A stretch of 64,000 nt of DNA from JAHJDR01 sp964609965. Its GTDB lineage: Bacteria; UBA10199; JADGCS01. The DNA lies in contig CAZSTS010000003.1 in assembly GCA_964609965.1 (NCBI GenBank), positions 1 to 64,000 on the forward strand, in the 5' to 3' direction. A program made the position numbers and the translations under genes. The notes under the pieces were generated by a model. It did not search any database. It was given only the letters and a program-made list of their open reading frames with translations, and was not told the origin of the DNA. Shown in pieces: positions 35,090 through 43,636 of this stretch (positions are counted from its first letter, which is position 1; each line of letters opens with the position of its first letter).

Positions 35090-35354
35090 GCGATCTTCAT
35101 AACTGCCTATCATGGCGGAGGCTTTTGTTTCTTCTTTTAAAGAAGGGATCATTTAGTCTCCGTCATGCCCTCCCTTTTGTATTTACAGTATGAGTTTGGT
35201 TAATGCGTAAAATAAAGGCTTTGCGGTCAATGTGTATGTACCCAGTCCCGCCCTGGGTGTGCCTTTCTTGGCAAAAGCCCTTCGACAGGCTCAGGACAAG
35301 TAGGAGCTCACTTTATGAGGTGTGATCGGTATGTGATAATAGATATTGTAAGAA
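35090..35354. other. intergenic with CTTCGACAGGCTCAGGA repeat
   Basis: Contains at 35278-35297 a copy of the short repeat CCCTTCGACAGGCTCAGGAC; relatives are at 515-531 (reverse), 37600-37617 and 44211-44231. The rest shows weak hairpins only. Confidence 0.55.
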
Positions 35355-35373
35355 ACTGTCATAAAGTGACAGT
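35355..35373. promoter_or_regulatory. operator 1 of abiE-like operon
   Basis: ACTGTCA-TAAAG-TGACAGT, 7-base perfect inverted repeat 15 bases upstream of the -35 box of the toxin-antitoxin promoter. It shares TGTCA/TGACA with operator 2. Confidence 0.6.
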
Positions 35374-35387
35374 ATTATGTAAAAAAG

Positions 35388-35416
35388 TTGAAATAAGACT
35401 CTAAAAGTGATAAGAT
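35388..35416 (+). promoter_or_regulatory. promoter of abiE-like operon
   Basis: TTGAAA (35388-35393), 17-base spacer, TAAGAT (35411-35416). Flanked by operator 1 upstream and operator 2 directly downstream, an arrangement suited to repression by the antitoxin. Confidence 0.65.
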
Positions 35417-35420
35417 ATGT

Positions 35421-35449
35421 ATAAAACTGTCATATTATGACAGTTTTAT
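35421..35449. promoter_or_regulatory. operator 2 of abiE-like operon
   Basis: ATAAAACTGTCATA-T-TATGACAGTTTTAT, 14-base perfect arms, starting 5 bases after the -10 box and so covering the likely transcription start. AbiEi antitoxins are known to repress their own operons by binding inverted repeats. Confidence 0.75.
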
Positions 35450-35454
35450 ACATT

Positions 35455-36090
35455 ATGCTTTCTACTATCCAAAAAATTAAAAAAAACATTCCCCACGATG
35501 TTTTTACCTCTTATGAACTTGAACAAGTTTTTAAAGGTTCACATGACAGACGTTATGGTTTGATCAAAAGGGCTATTAAACAAGAAGGTCTTATCAAAAT
35601 TAAGAGAGGCCTCTATTGTTTGAGTAAAGATTTTAGGCGGTATGCTATTCATGAATTTGAGTTTGCTCAAAAAATTTATGGTCCGTCCTGTCTAAGTTTA
35701 GAATCTGCTCTCTCTTATCATCGCTGGATTCCCGAAGCTGTTCATGTCGTGACATCAATTTGCACAAAGCGAGCAAAAAAATTTAAGACCCCAATAGGTC
35801 TTTTTGATTACTTAAAAGTTCCCAATAGAACTTTGTATGTTCAATGTAAGCGCTATTCTGTAGGACAGTCTTTTGTTTTGATTGCAGACCCTTTTAAAGC
35901 ACTGGTTGATTGTGTGTTTGTCTATAAAAAAAACTGGAAAGGAATTCACCCTCTGTTAAAAAGTTTGCGTGTAGAGAATGAATTTCTCAGTAGCATTCAT
36001 TCTGAACAATTAGATATATTAGATAAGGCATATCAGAGTCGTCGCGTATCATCTTTTTTAAAAGCTGTGAGAAAGGACTTAAATTTATGA
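35455..36090 (+). CDS. AbiEi-like antitoxin/autorepressor
   Basis: 211 residues. N-terminal winged-helix region (TSYELEQVF, GLIKRAIKQEGLIKIKRGLYCLS) then a C-terminal antitoxin domain with SCLSLESALSYHRWIPE and TPIGLFDYLKV. This is the layout of type IV AbiEi antitoxins, which repress the operon and offset the toxin. An in-frame ATG at 35437 lies inside operator 2; I prefer 35455, but neither start has a clear ribosome site. Overlaps the toxin gene by 4 bases. Confidence 0.75.
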   Translation: MLSTIQKIKKNIPHDVFTSYELEQVFKGSHDRRYGLIKRAIKQEGLIKIKRGLYCLSKDFRRYAIHEFEFAQKIYGPSCLSLESALSYHRWIPEAVHVVTSICTKRAKKFKTPIGLFDYLKVPNRTLYVQCKRYSVGQSFVLIADPFKALVDCVFVYKKNWKGIHPLLKSLRVENEFLSSIHSEQLDILDKAYQSRRVSSFLKAVRKDLNL

Positions 36091-36932
36091 GTGTTCATGT
36101 TATCGAAGATCGTTTGGCCGAATACAAATGTGAAACTATTCAAGATCAAGAAAACGCTTTAGCAGAGATTTATCAGGAAATAGTGTTATCTGCTTTGTCA
36201 CGTACAGATTTTTACAAATATGCTGCGTTTCAAGGTGGAACCTGTCTTCGTATTCTCTATGGTTTGAATCGATTTTCAGAAGACTTAGATTTTGTTCTTA
36301 AATCACCTAATTCCCATTTTGAATGGCAAGAATATCTTAATAATATTGTTCTAGAATTTAAGAGCTATGGTATTCATATAGAGGTTAAAGATAGGTCTAT
36401 AAACCAAAATGTAGTAAAAAAAGCTTTTATTAAAGACAGTTCAATTGGACAGGTGCTTTCTTTGCAACACAAAAGAGATCAGGGAAAAAAGATACAGATA
36501 AAATTAGAAGTTGATACTACTCCTCCATCAGAATCTACATATGAAAATAAATATCTGCTTTTTCCCTTTTCGTTTGCTGTTGTTTGTCAAGATTTGCCGA
36601 GCTTGTTTGCGAGCAAGAGTCACGCTTTAATGTGTCGTGAATATGTGAAAGGACGAGATTGGTATGACTTTATTTGGTATGTCAGAAAAAAAGTACGGCC
36701 AAATTATAAACTGTTATCATCTGCTATTAATCAAATGGGTCCTTGGCAAAATAAGAATGTTGTTGTAGATAAAAAATGGTATGTATCGAAAATGTCAGAA
36801 AAAATGCACTTAATTAAGTGGGAAGATGCCAAGCAGGATGTGAGTCGGTTTTTGAAAGTCTCAGATCAAGAGGGTTTGAAAGTTTGGAGTCAGGATTTCT
36901 TTCTAGAGCTTTTGGAAGCAATCAGTGAATAA
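36087..36932 (+). CDS. AbiEii-like nucleotidyltransferase toxin
   Basis: 281 residues. Motif I QGGTCLRILYGLNRFSEDLDF carries Gly50-Gly51-Thr52 and the metal-binding Asp66 and Asp68; a later KSHALMCREYVKGRDWYDF matches the conserved K...R...GRDxxD motif of DUF1814/AbiEii. Such toxins are DNA polymerase beta-like transferases that use a nucleotide to modify tRNA (shown for some relatives) and cause reversible growth arrest, often in phage defence. All key residues are present. ATGA overlap with the antitoxin gene. Confidence 0.85.
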   Translation: MSVHVIEDRLAEYKCETIQDQENALAEIYQEIVLSALSRTDFYKYAAFQGGTCLRILYGLNRFSEDLDFVLKSPNSHFEWQEYLNNIVLEFKSYGIHIEVKDRSINQNVVKKAFIKDSSIGQVLSLQHKRDQGKKIQIKLEVDTTPPSESTYENKYLLFPFSFAVVCQDLPSLFASKSHALMCREYVKGRDWYDFIWYVRKKVRPNYKLLSSAINQMGPWQNKNVVVDKKWYVSKMSEKMHLIKWEDAKQDVSRFLKVSDQEGLKVWSQDFFLELLEAISE

Positions 36933-36997
36933 AAGGGAATTCAGTTTTCTATAAAATCTTTTCCGTCCTCTTTTTCCAAATCAAATACACTCGGTTA

Positions 36998-37282
36998 TTA
37001 TCTCTTGAATAAAGTGACTAATTCTGTGATTTTTTTTCCAGATTCTTTTTTGTCCCCAGATTCAAAGCACTGAACAACACAATTCTGTAAATGACTTTCT
37101 AATATTTTCCCTTCTAAAGATTTTACTGCTGCGAGAACAGCTCGTGTTTGAATCAGAATTTCTGGGCAATAGCGACGATCAGTGATCATTTTTTTGATGC
37201 CTTCGAGCTGGCCTTGCATACGCTTGATTCTATTTAATTCCTTAGAGTGATCTGGGTGACAATGCTTGCAATTATTTTTCAT
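36998..37282 (-). CDS. csoR: CsoR-type copper-sensing repressor
   Basis: 94 residues, all-helical DUF156 fold. The Cu(I) ligand set Cys39-His64-Cys68 is in place (YCPE, then ESHLQNC), matching the C-H-C triad of copper CsoR proteins rather than RcnR or FrmR. An N-terminal CKHCHPDH adds possible metal ligands. Expected to bind GC-rich palindromes and leave DNA on binding Cu(I). Its own promoter has such a site between -35 and -10; a second is at 49.67 kb. AGGAG ribosome site. Confidence 0.87.
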   Translation of the reverse strand: MKNNCKHCHPDHSKELNRIKRMQGQLEGIKKMITDRRYCPEILIQTRAVLAAVKSLEGKILESHLQNCVVQCFESGDKKESGKKITELVTLFKR

Positions 37283-37320
37283 AAAGACTCCTGGCTAATG
37301 AGATGAATGCCCCATAGGGT

Positions 37321-37349
37321 ATTATGCCCCCGGGGGGTATAGGAGTCAA
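37321..37349 (-). promoter_or_regulatory. csoR promoter with embedded operator
   Basis: On the minus strand: TTGACT, a 17-base spacer and CATAAT. The palindrome TATACCCCCCGGGGGCATA fills the spacer, so repressor binding would block polymerase. It matches the TACCCCCCGGGGGTA type of known CsoR operators. Confidence 0.8.
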
Positions 37350-37654
37350 GGGGGAGGGTGAAATGATGTGTGCCTTATCCAGCGTGGGTATGAGTTGTTT
37401 GTTAGTTCGCCAGGACGTACGTAACCACGTATAATGAAAGCATTATTTATTGCCACACAACTTATTCTCCTCATAAGCGATAAGAAAATAGGAGCTAAAT
37501 GGGAGGGGTGCTTTGGGACTTGATGGTTGCAATTCAGGGGAGAAGATTGAGTATCATGATTGTTTTTTTGCCTGACGACGAATTATGTTTGGGAAAAGTT
37601 CTTCGAAGGGTTCAGGATAAAATTAGGTGCCAGGTACAATTCCAGGTTCTTAAA
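37350..37654. other. intergenic with short dispersed repeats
   Basis: Contains CTTCGAAGGGTTCAGGAT (37600-37617) and AGGTGCCAGGTACAATTC (37625-37642). The second recurs at 40611-40629 and in part at 22485. A 60-codon open frame here has no coding features. Confidence 0.5.
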
Positions 37655-40342
37655 TCAAGGGTAGTTTGGATCCAGGCTTAATATTCCATTGCCAAATTTA
37701 TATTCTTCATATGCAGGATCTGAGTTGTTATTATAAGCATTATTTAATAAGTCTTGGGCCGCTTGAACAACACCCCCATTATTAATATAGTAGGGTTGGC
37801 TAGCCATTAAAGCAATGGCTGCTGTTACTACAGGTGAAGACATAGATGTTCCTGCAAAAAAACCAAACCCTGTTGTATTATTTGCTTTAACTTGTATACC
37901 CTTAAATTCACTTGGAGCAACAATGTCAATCGTATTGACACTAAAATTCTGATTGCTAAAACCGCGTGAACTATAATCAATCAAACCTGAATCGCTAAAA
38001 TAGTCACTTTCTGTTTGAGACGCGTCTTGGGCTCCGACCACTATTGCTGCATCTACAGAAGAGAAATCAGTAACACTCCATTTATCATGATACTGATCAG
38101 TATCCAGATATGCTGCGCCCCAAAATATAGCGTGTGCTTCAGGCATATCTCTATTAATGCATTTTACACATTCTTGGTTATATAATCCTGGAGGCATAGG
38201 ATTGTATGGTGGATCTTCTTCTGTATCACAAATACTATTATTATTTTCATCACAACCTGTGTTTTGCATATCAGCGCAATCACAATACTGCGAGCTAATA
38301 GCATTATAGGCGCACATCAACCCACCAACAAATACTTGGTCTGTATTATAACTTGTCAATATCCATTCATGATCTCCTGCTGGCACGTCAAAACTAATTG
38401 TATCGCTAGAGCCCTGAATTTTGGCTACGACCTCTGTATGATTGTTTACATAATAACCACAACCTTGATTAGTGTAATCCCACTGATTACCATTTGGAAA
38501 GTTTCCTGTATTTTTTACAAGTGAAAACCATGGGTCTGTAATATGATTAATATGGATTATTTTTTCTATTTTATTTTGTTCATCCCAATCATTAAATGTA
38601 AGTGTCACATGAGCCTTTGATGGTTGATTGGCTGAAGTTTTAAATTTTATAAATGGATATGTCACATCTCCCAGAGTAGCAGGGTCACCATCATACCAGT
38701 TTTGCAGGCAATAGGCTGTTTTGCCTGGATCACTGTATGGCATTGGTTGCTCGTCTATAGGAACTAGGTTCATTACATTTGATGTTAACGTTGAACAAAT
38801 ATCATCTCCGTATGTTGGGTCTGCCATGGCAACGGGTAAACCTTGTTCTAATGACATTCTGTGTTTTTCGCCTTGATTGTCTGCGCTGATAACAACCACT
38901 TTATTATTCACAGTCACTAAATTTGTTATAGCTTCTCCAATTGGCCTTAATACATCTCCGTCATGAAACGAACAACCCCAAGAAGCTTGGGACATATGAA
39001 TAATATCAACGTCAGTGGCTCCTAGATCATCCAAAAAAAGTTTTCTTTCTGCACAACCCGCATTATTTGGAAAACTATACAAACGCAGTTCTGCATAAGG
39101 AGCTAATTGATGAATAACAGTGGCAACATTTGTCCCATGAGTGCTGGCAAATTTTGCTGAGGAATCTATAACTAGACCATAACCCTCTGGAGGAATCATA
39201 AAACCATCAATAGCAACTGACAGTCCTTTGAAATTATCAATAATAGCAATCTTGATTCCATTGCCTGCAGATCCATTGTACTCATCTTGAGAGAGTCCAT
39301 CTGAGCCATCTCCGTCATAATAGCAGTAGTTAGCTATTATGTCTTCACCCATTAATGGCAAATCGAATGTCAACTCTGCCAGACCTGCCTCAAAATTTAT
39401 AAGACATTCACCATCTGATTGATTCGGAATTCCCAAAAAGATAAAATCGCTACAAACCTCAATATTATAAGGATCATCTATTGTATTATGCAAAGTTTGG
39501 TTTCCATTATTCCCATATGCAGAAAATATCATTCTACCTCTTTCCATGTAAGGCTCTAGAAAAACTGTATGAGGACCCATACCATTTAATCCAGAAGCTA
39601 TAACTGACATTCCTGGATATTTGATCCCTAGAGCTTTATTAAAGCAGGGAAACTCATATGCATTACGAATATTTGTCACACCTCCACACTCATGTGTGCC
39701 TGGCGTTGGATTTTGTTGTGCTGCTGGGCACTCAGTTTCTGTGCTGATAGATGCGGAATGAATAACATCTTTTACAATATCACACTGTGAAAAGGTCGTA
39801 ACTTTATCAAGCCGAATCCATGAAAATAGAGTTTTGATCTTTGGCATATAAAGAACAGGGTTAAGATATTGAGAGTGATTTTCATAGCACTCATCATCTT
39901 CAATAAAGAAAGGGACTTTTCTTTTTTTATCTTGAATATCTTTGTTTGTTTTATTTGTGTTAATTCTGGCTTCGACAAGGACGGCATAGCTTTCTTCATT
40001 AAAGATGTATTGATTTGGATAATCTCCTTTAACAATATACTGATGTGGATTTTTAGTCTCTAGGGATTTACACAATACATCTTGAAGAGCATAATCAGCC
40101 TTTTTATTTACAAATTCGTATAAACCAAGACCTAATGATGTCATTACGTTTCTTTTTTCTGGGCATTCAATTATCCATTCTGATTTCTCAATAATTGGCA
40201 GATTTGTTCTAGGACTAAGGTTTTTTTGTGGTCGTTCAGCATAAGCTGTTACGAATGTTAAGGTCATAGATAAAAAGACAATGATAAAGAATATAAATAA
40301 TTTAGGTATTCTTGTGCCATGGTCCTGTTTTATTTGTGCCAT
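37655..40342 (-). CDS. secreted subtilisin-like (S8) serine protease
   Basis: 895 residues. Signal peptide with cleavage near AYA-ER. Long N-terminal region (to about 360) without a clear inhibitor-type propeptide. Catalytic triad: Asp369 in IAIIDN, His402 in STHGTNVA, Ser833 in GTSMSSP; oxyanion Asn lies in VVVISADNQGE. About 430 residues separate His and Ser, far more than in subtilisin (~157), with insertions holding an NPM-x-PG-x-YNQECVKC segment and a CDENNNSICDTEEDP acidic, calcium-loop-like motif that recurs in 22549-23259. It should degrade proteins outside the cell or in the periplasm. Monocistronic. Confidence 0.88.
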   Translation of the reverse strand: MAQIKQDHGTRIPKLFIFFIIVFLSMTLTFVTAYAERPQKNLSPRTNLPIIEKSEWIIECPEKRNVMTSLGLGLYEFVNKKADYALQDVLCKSLETKNPHQYIVKGDYPNQYIFNEESYAVLVEARINTNKTNKDIQDKKRKVPFFIEDDECYENHSQYLNPVLYMPKIKTLFSWIRLDKVTTFSQCDIVKDVIHSASISTETECPAAQQNPTPGTHECGGVTNIRNAYEFPCFNKALGIKYPGMSVIASGLNGMGPHTVFLEPYMERGRMIFSAYGNNGNQTLHNTIDDPYNIEVCSDFIFLGIPNQSDGECLINFEAGLAELTFDLPLMGEDIIANYCYYDGDGSDGLSQDEYNGSAGNGIKIAIIDNFKGLSVAIDGFMIPPEGYGLVIDSSAKFASTHGTNVATVIHQLAPYAELRLYSFPNNAGCAERKLFLDDLGATDVDIIHMSQASWGCSFHDGDVLRPIGEAITNLVTVNNKVVVISADNQGEKHRMSLEQGLPVAMADPTYGDDICSTLTSNVMNLVPIDEQPMPYSDPGKTAYCLQNWYDGDPATLGDVTYPFIKFKTSANQPSKAHVTLTFNDWDEQNKIEKIIHINHITDPWFSLVKNTGNFPNGNQWDYTNQGCGYYVNNHTEVVAKIQGSSDTISFDVPAGDHEWILTSYNTDQVFVGGLMCAYNAISSQYCDCADMQNTGCDENNNSICDTEEDPPYNPMPPGLYNQECVKCINRDMPEAHAIFWGAAYLDTDQYHDKWSVTDFSSVDAAIVVGAQDASQTESDYFSDSGLIDYSSRGFSNQNFSVNTIDIVAPSEFKGIQVKANNTTGFGFFAGTSMSSPVVTAAIALMASQPYYINNGGVVQAAQDLLNNAYNNNSDPAYEEYKFGNGILSLDPNYP

Positions 40343-40857
40343 GTTTCCTCCACCATATGCACGACCATAGCCTCACTACACTACCTCTTGCAGAGTATTA
40401 ATTATGCAAAGGCTGTGCCAGGCAAAACATGATGATGATGTATTCCCGTGTTTTGTTTATCGCTGAATATTAAAATGTGTTTTATGATTATTGTGTCAGT
40501 TAATTATCAAAAGAATTGGAAAACATGATTTATTTTACAAGTTATCAAAATGATAAAAGTGTAATTACAACTACTATTCGTTTTTGCTCAATAGATTCTT
40601 ATATAAAATGAGGTGCCAGGTACAATTTCTATCCCCACGTTTCAAAACTCTTAGCGTATTTAAGTTGCTAATATCAGTGTTCTTTTGGGTACAGAAGTGC
40701 TCACAGAAATAACCACACAACTTTTTTCCTCATCTTACCGATAATATTAATAGGGAAACGGAAGAGGTGCACAGAATATCTCATTTAGTATTGTACTAAT
40801 TTATTGATTCTTTTAGGAGGGTTGCATCAATTCGTTTTGCAATCAAAGGGATGGTAG
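40343..40857. other. intergenic, 515 bases
   Basis: A/T-rich. Holds the short repeat GAGGTGCCAGGTACAATTTC at 40611-40629, shared with 37625. No promoter or RNA structure that I can support. Confidence 0.45.
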
Positions 40858-41472
40858 ATGGATCATAAATCACAAAATATTCAAGATTATAATTTTCCTC
40901 TTAAGCCAGGGTCAAATAATTACCTAGATATGGTGCCAGACCAATCTATCACACGCATTCGAAAAATGGCTCACAAGGCCTTTGCCGAAAGGGGCAATGA
41001 GAGAAGTTTGCAAGAATACACTGAAGACATGGCAAAGTTTTGGCTCATGATTCGAGAAGAATTTTGCAGCATTGTTAAGGCTCATGGTTTTACGCAAGTA
41101 AACCTCCTTGATGTAGATGAAAAAAAGGCTGTGTTTTTATTTACAGAAACAGGATCTTTTTTGGCAGGCACTTCTCCTAATAAAGAAGGAGAGCGAGATT
41201 TTGTTTATCAAAAAGCACATCTTTTAGGTGATCAGGTAGACGCTCATTGTGGTTATGGTAAACTCAGTGCCAGAAGTTATCCCAAAGGGCTTGTTGAGAG
41301 AAAAAAAATATTAGCTAATTGTACAATGTACGCTGAGGTTAAAGATTATATCGAAACAACTCCTGTTTCGGGAATTTACGTGGGCAAAGCAGATTTTGAT
41401 AAATTAAAGATGTTAGGGCAGCTTATTAAAGCGACTATTATTGATGCAGGGTATTTTACGCAGACAGGGTAA
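40858..41472 (+). CDS. unknown cytoplasmic protein
   Basis: 204 residues, no signal peptide or membrane segment. Mixed alpha/beta with a helical first half (DQSITRIRKMAHKAFAERGNERSLQEYTEDMAKFWLMIREEF) and a second half with strands (KKAVFLFTETGSFLAGTSP) and a Lys-rich segment. I do not recognise the family. Ribosome site AAAGGGATGG. It is convergent with the next gene; a GTGGAT-type micro-repeat (41473-41512) follows its stop. Confidence 0.5.
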   Translation: MDHKSQNIQDYNFPLKPGSNNYLDMVPDQSITRIRKMAHKAFAERGNERSLQEYTEDMAKFWLMIREEFCSIVKAHGFTQVNLLDVDEKKAVFLFTETGSFLAGTSPNKEGERDFVYQKAHLLGDQVDAHCGYGKLSARSYPKGLVERKKILANCTMYAEVKDYIETTPVSGIYVGKADFDKLKMLGQLIKATIIDAGYFTQTG

Positions 41473-41512
41473 ATCGTGGGTCGTGGATTGTGGATAGTGG
41501 GTTGAGGATAGG
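41473..41512. repeat. GTGGAT micro-repeats
   Basis: Repeats of TCGTGGAT/TTGTGGAT/AGTGGGT in a row; a related run is at 44238-44256. Likely slippage-derived sequence between genes. Confidence 0.5.
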
Positions 41513-41524
41513 AATAAGTTTTTA

Positions 41525-42880
41525 TCAACTACAAGGTGGGTTCCCAAGACGTGGTTGAGTCACTTCTAGTAAACGTTCATCAAGTTTGTCTATGTGATTG
41601 ACGAGCATGTCTTCTAGAGATTCACCTGTTTCTATAATACCAGTTTCTAATAAAACTTGTGCGAGTATATCAAAGGTCTCTCTATATTGAGAAAAGAGTT
41701 GAGAAATAGTTGGCACATCTGGATACATGTCATCTTTATACTCACCTGCTTTATTGAGTTCTCGAGAGAGGGTGAGTAAATTCCTCAACATATAGAAAGC
41801 CACAGCAGCTTTTTGTTCAGGGTCAATTCCCTCTTCATTTATGAGTGAGAAAAAAGCATCTCTCATTTCTTGTGGAAAACGTATTAAACCAGCTTTATCA
41901 TGTGATGGTAAAGCAATTGGCTGATTGAGATCGAGCATGATTGCAGATAATAACTTAGGTTCGCCTATCTCAGCATCAAAGGCATCTCCATAAGGACCAT
42001 GAATTTTAGTGTATTCATAAGGAGGGGCGATTTCTTCTAGAGTGTTTTCTTCTATAAGCAAACGAGATTTATGATCACCAATTTGTTCTTGTTGTCTCAT
42101 AAGATCTCTTGTTGGGTCACTCATCATTGTGTAGATGTCATGTATAACAATTACATCAGCTGCTGCGAATTCATCTGTATTGTAATAATCATAAACAGAG
42201 GTACTTCCAATGCCATAATATTCCAAGGCTACATTTCCAGGATTGCGAATACTGGCTGTGATCGTAATTGGTTTTTCTTTGTATGTGAATGATACTGTAT
42301 TTTCATTTATGTCCACATCTTGAAAACCTGTATCAAGCAAAGGGTTAATCTGAGTTAATAAGGCAAAAATATTTTGAGCTGTGTCAGGATTGAGTTCTGT
42401 AAAGGTAAAAGCAGCAGAATCTATTAGGTTTTGATCAATAAGATTCATGGCTGTGAGCACTGGACTCAGATGAGCACCAGAACCAAGATACAAACAGCTG
42501 TACTCTCTATCAGAGATGGTTTCAGGATATTGACTTGCTACTGTGGAGGCAGCATCCCAAAAAACTTGATGAGACTTGATAGTGTGTTGAAGTGACATTG
42601 GAAGCTTTTCACTCAATGTTCGAAAAGGATTATTGCTAACAACACATTGGTTATCAAAAAGAGCGTGACGGGGTGCCCCTTGGGGAAACCTTTTATTAAA
42701 CTCTGCACAGGTTTGGGGAATTTTTTTAGCTTCAACACTGTTTTCACAGGCAACAGCAACAGTGTTTGGTGAAAGTTCGATACAACGCGAGGGATCAGAT
42801 TCGCATTTCTCAGCATCATCTTCAGAAAGAGGTAAGCCTGGAGACTCTAAATCAAATGATAAATCAATAGGACTGGCCAT
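41525..42880 (-). CDS. unknown protein with Rossmann-like segment
   Basis: 451 residues, no signal peptide although it has a Cys-rich acidic N-terminal part (CESDPSRCIEL, ACENS, TCAEF). A central segment CLYLGSGAHLSPVLTAMNL followed by SAAFTFTELNP and ADVIVIHDIYTMMSDPTRDL looks like a nucleotide/SAM-binding alpha-beta fold, as in methyltransferases, but the motifs are too degenerate to assign. The C-terminal 130 residues are helical. Weak ribosome site GGTGAAG. Function unknown. Confidence 0.5.
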   Translation of the reverse strand: MASPIDLSFDLESPGLPLSEDDAEKCESDPSRCIELSPNTVAVACENSVEAKKIPQTCAEFNKRFPQGAPRHALFDNQCVVSNNPFRTLSEKLPMSLQHTIKSHQVFWDAASTVASQYPETISDREYSCLYLGSGAHLSPVLTAMNLIDQNLIDSAAFTFTELNPDTAQNIFALLTQINPLLDTGFQDVDINENTVSFTYKEKPITITASIRNPGNVALEYYGIGSTSVYDYYNTDEFAAADVIVIHDIYTMMSDPTRDLMRQQEQIGDHKSRLLIEENTLEEIAPPYEYTKIHGPYGDAFDAEIGEPKLLSAIMLDLNQPIALPSHDKAGLIRFPQEMRDAFFSLINEEGIDPEQKAAVAFYMLRNLLTLSRELNKAGEYKDDMYPDVPTISQLFSQYRETFDILAQVLLETGIIETGESLEDMLVNHIDKLDERLLEVTQPRLGNPPCS

Positions 42881-43052
42881 AATTCTTCACCCAGCCTTAT
42901 TATCGGGTTGAAGTTCACAGAAGTTGCGGATATTATTAAAAAGAAATCTGGTATTGTGCTGTAATATCAAATAGTTGCTGTTGTTGGCATATAATTTTCA
43001 AAACAAGCAACATTTCATTTTCCAGTACGATAGTCGGGTATAAAGTTTGGGC

Positions 43053-43070
43053 ATGCTAATCAATTAGCAT
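43053..43070. promoter_or_regulatory. palindrome, possible operator
   Basis: ATGCTAAT-CA-ATTAGCAT, 8-base perfect arms, 57 bases before the gene at 43127. Size and symmetry fit a dimeric repressor site. Confidence 0.35.
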
Positions 43071-43126
43071 TTAAATATAAATCGTAAATAAGGTTAGTTA
43101 ATCAATACTAATAGAGGGAGTATAAT

Positions 43127-43561
43127 ATGACGACACCAGTAGTGCTGCCAGGTGCAGCTGATTATTCAGGGTTGCAGGGGATAGAATGGGAAGGTGAAAA
43201 AATAGCAAAAGAAGATTTAGAAGCTATTCATCCACGGCTCTCAGAGTTGGCTGAAAATGCTGATTCAATGTTGAGGACAGGTATTTGGGATTTGGCTGAC
43301 ATAGATGGAGCAGAGAAGATTGTGATGCTGAAAGGATTTGAACAGTTTAGAAATGGATGGGCTGATGCCAAAGAGCTCAATCAATATGTTCAGTATTTAC
43401 AAGAAACAAAAACTTTTCAAGAAGGTTTGGCTACTTCTGCAGAGCATAGAAAAGAAGAAGAGGCTGGTCGTTGCATGACAGATCATGCGGCAAAGGCTGA
43501 ACAGCTAGGTCTTCAACTGGCTGCTTATCAAGAAGCTTTGTTTTTTTTACAGAATAGATAA
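43127..43561 (+). CDS. unknown small helical protein
   Basis: 144 residues, cytoplasmic, acidic and mostly helical; the C-terminal half (LNQYVQYLQETKTFQEGLATSAEHRKEEEAGR) has coiled-coil character. The N-terminus MTTPVVLPGAADYSG recalls the Pro-rich starts of the tandem membrane proteins at 27-29 kb only in style. GAGGGAG ribosome site. No family recognised. Confidence 0.5.
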   Translation: MTTPVVLPGAADYSGLQGIEWEGEKIAKEDLEAIHPRLSELAENADSMLRTGIWDLADIDGAEKIVMLKGFEQFRNGWADAKELNQYVQYLQETKTFQEGLATSAEHRKEEEAGRCMTDHAAKAEQLGLQLAAYQEALFFLQNR

Positions 43562-43636
43562 GAAAAGTTGAACAACTATGGCGATTCATTTTTATTTAAT
43601 GACAAGGCTATAATTATTCAATTATAGCCACAATCC

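Noticed and set aside
37499..37681. 60-codon plus-strand open frame
   Set aside because: Made of dispersed repeats and overlaps the end of the subtilase gene.
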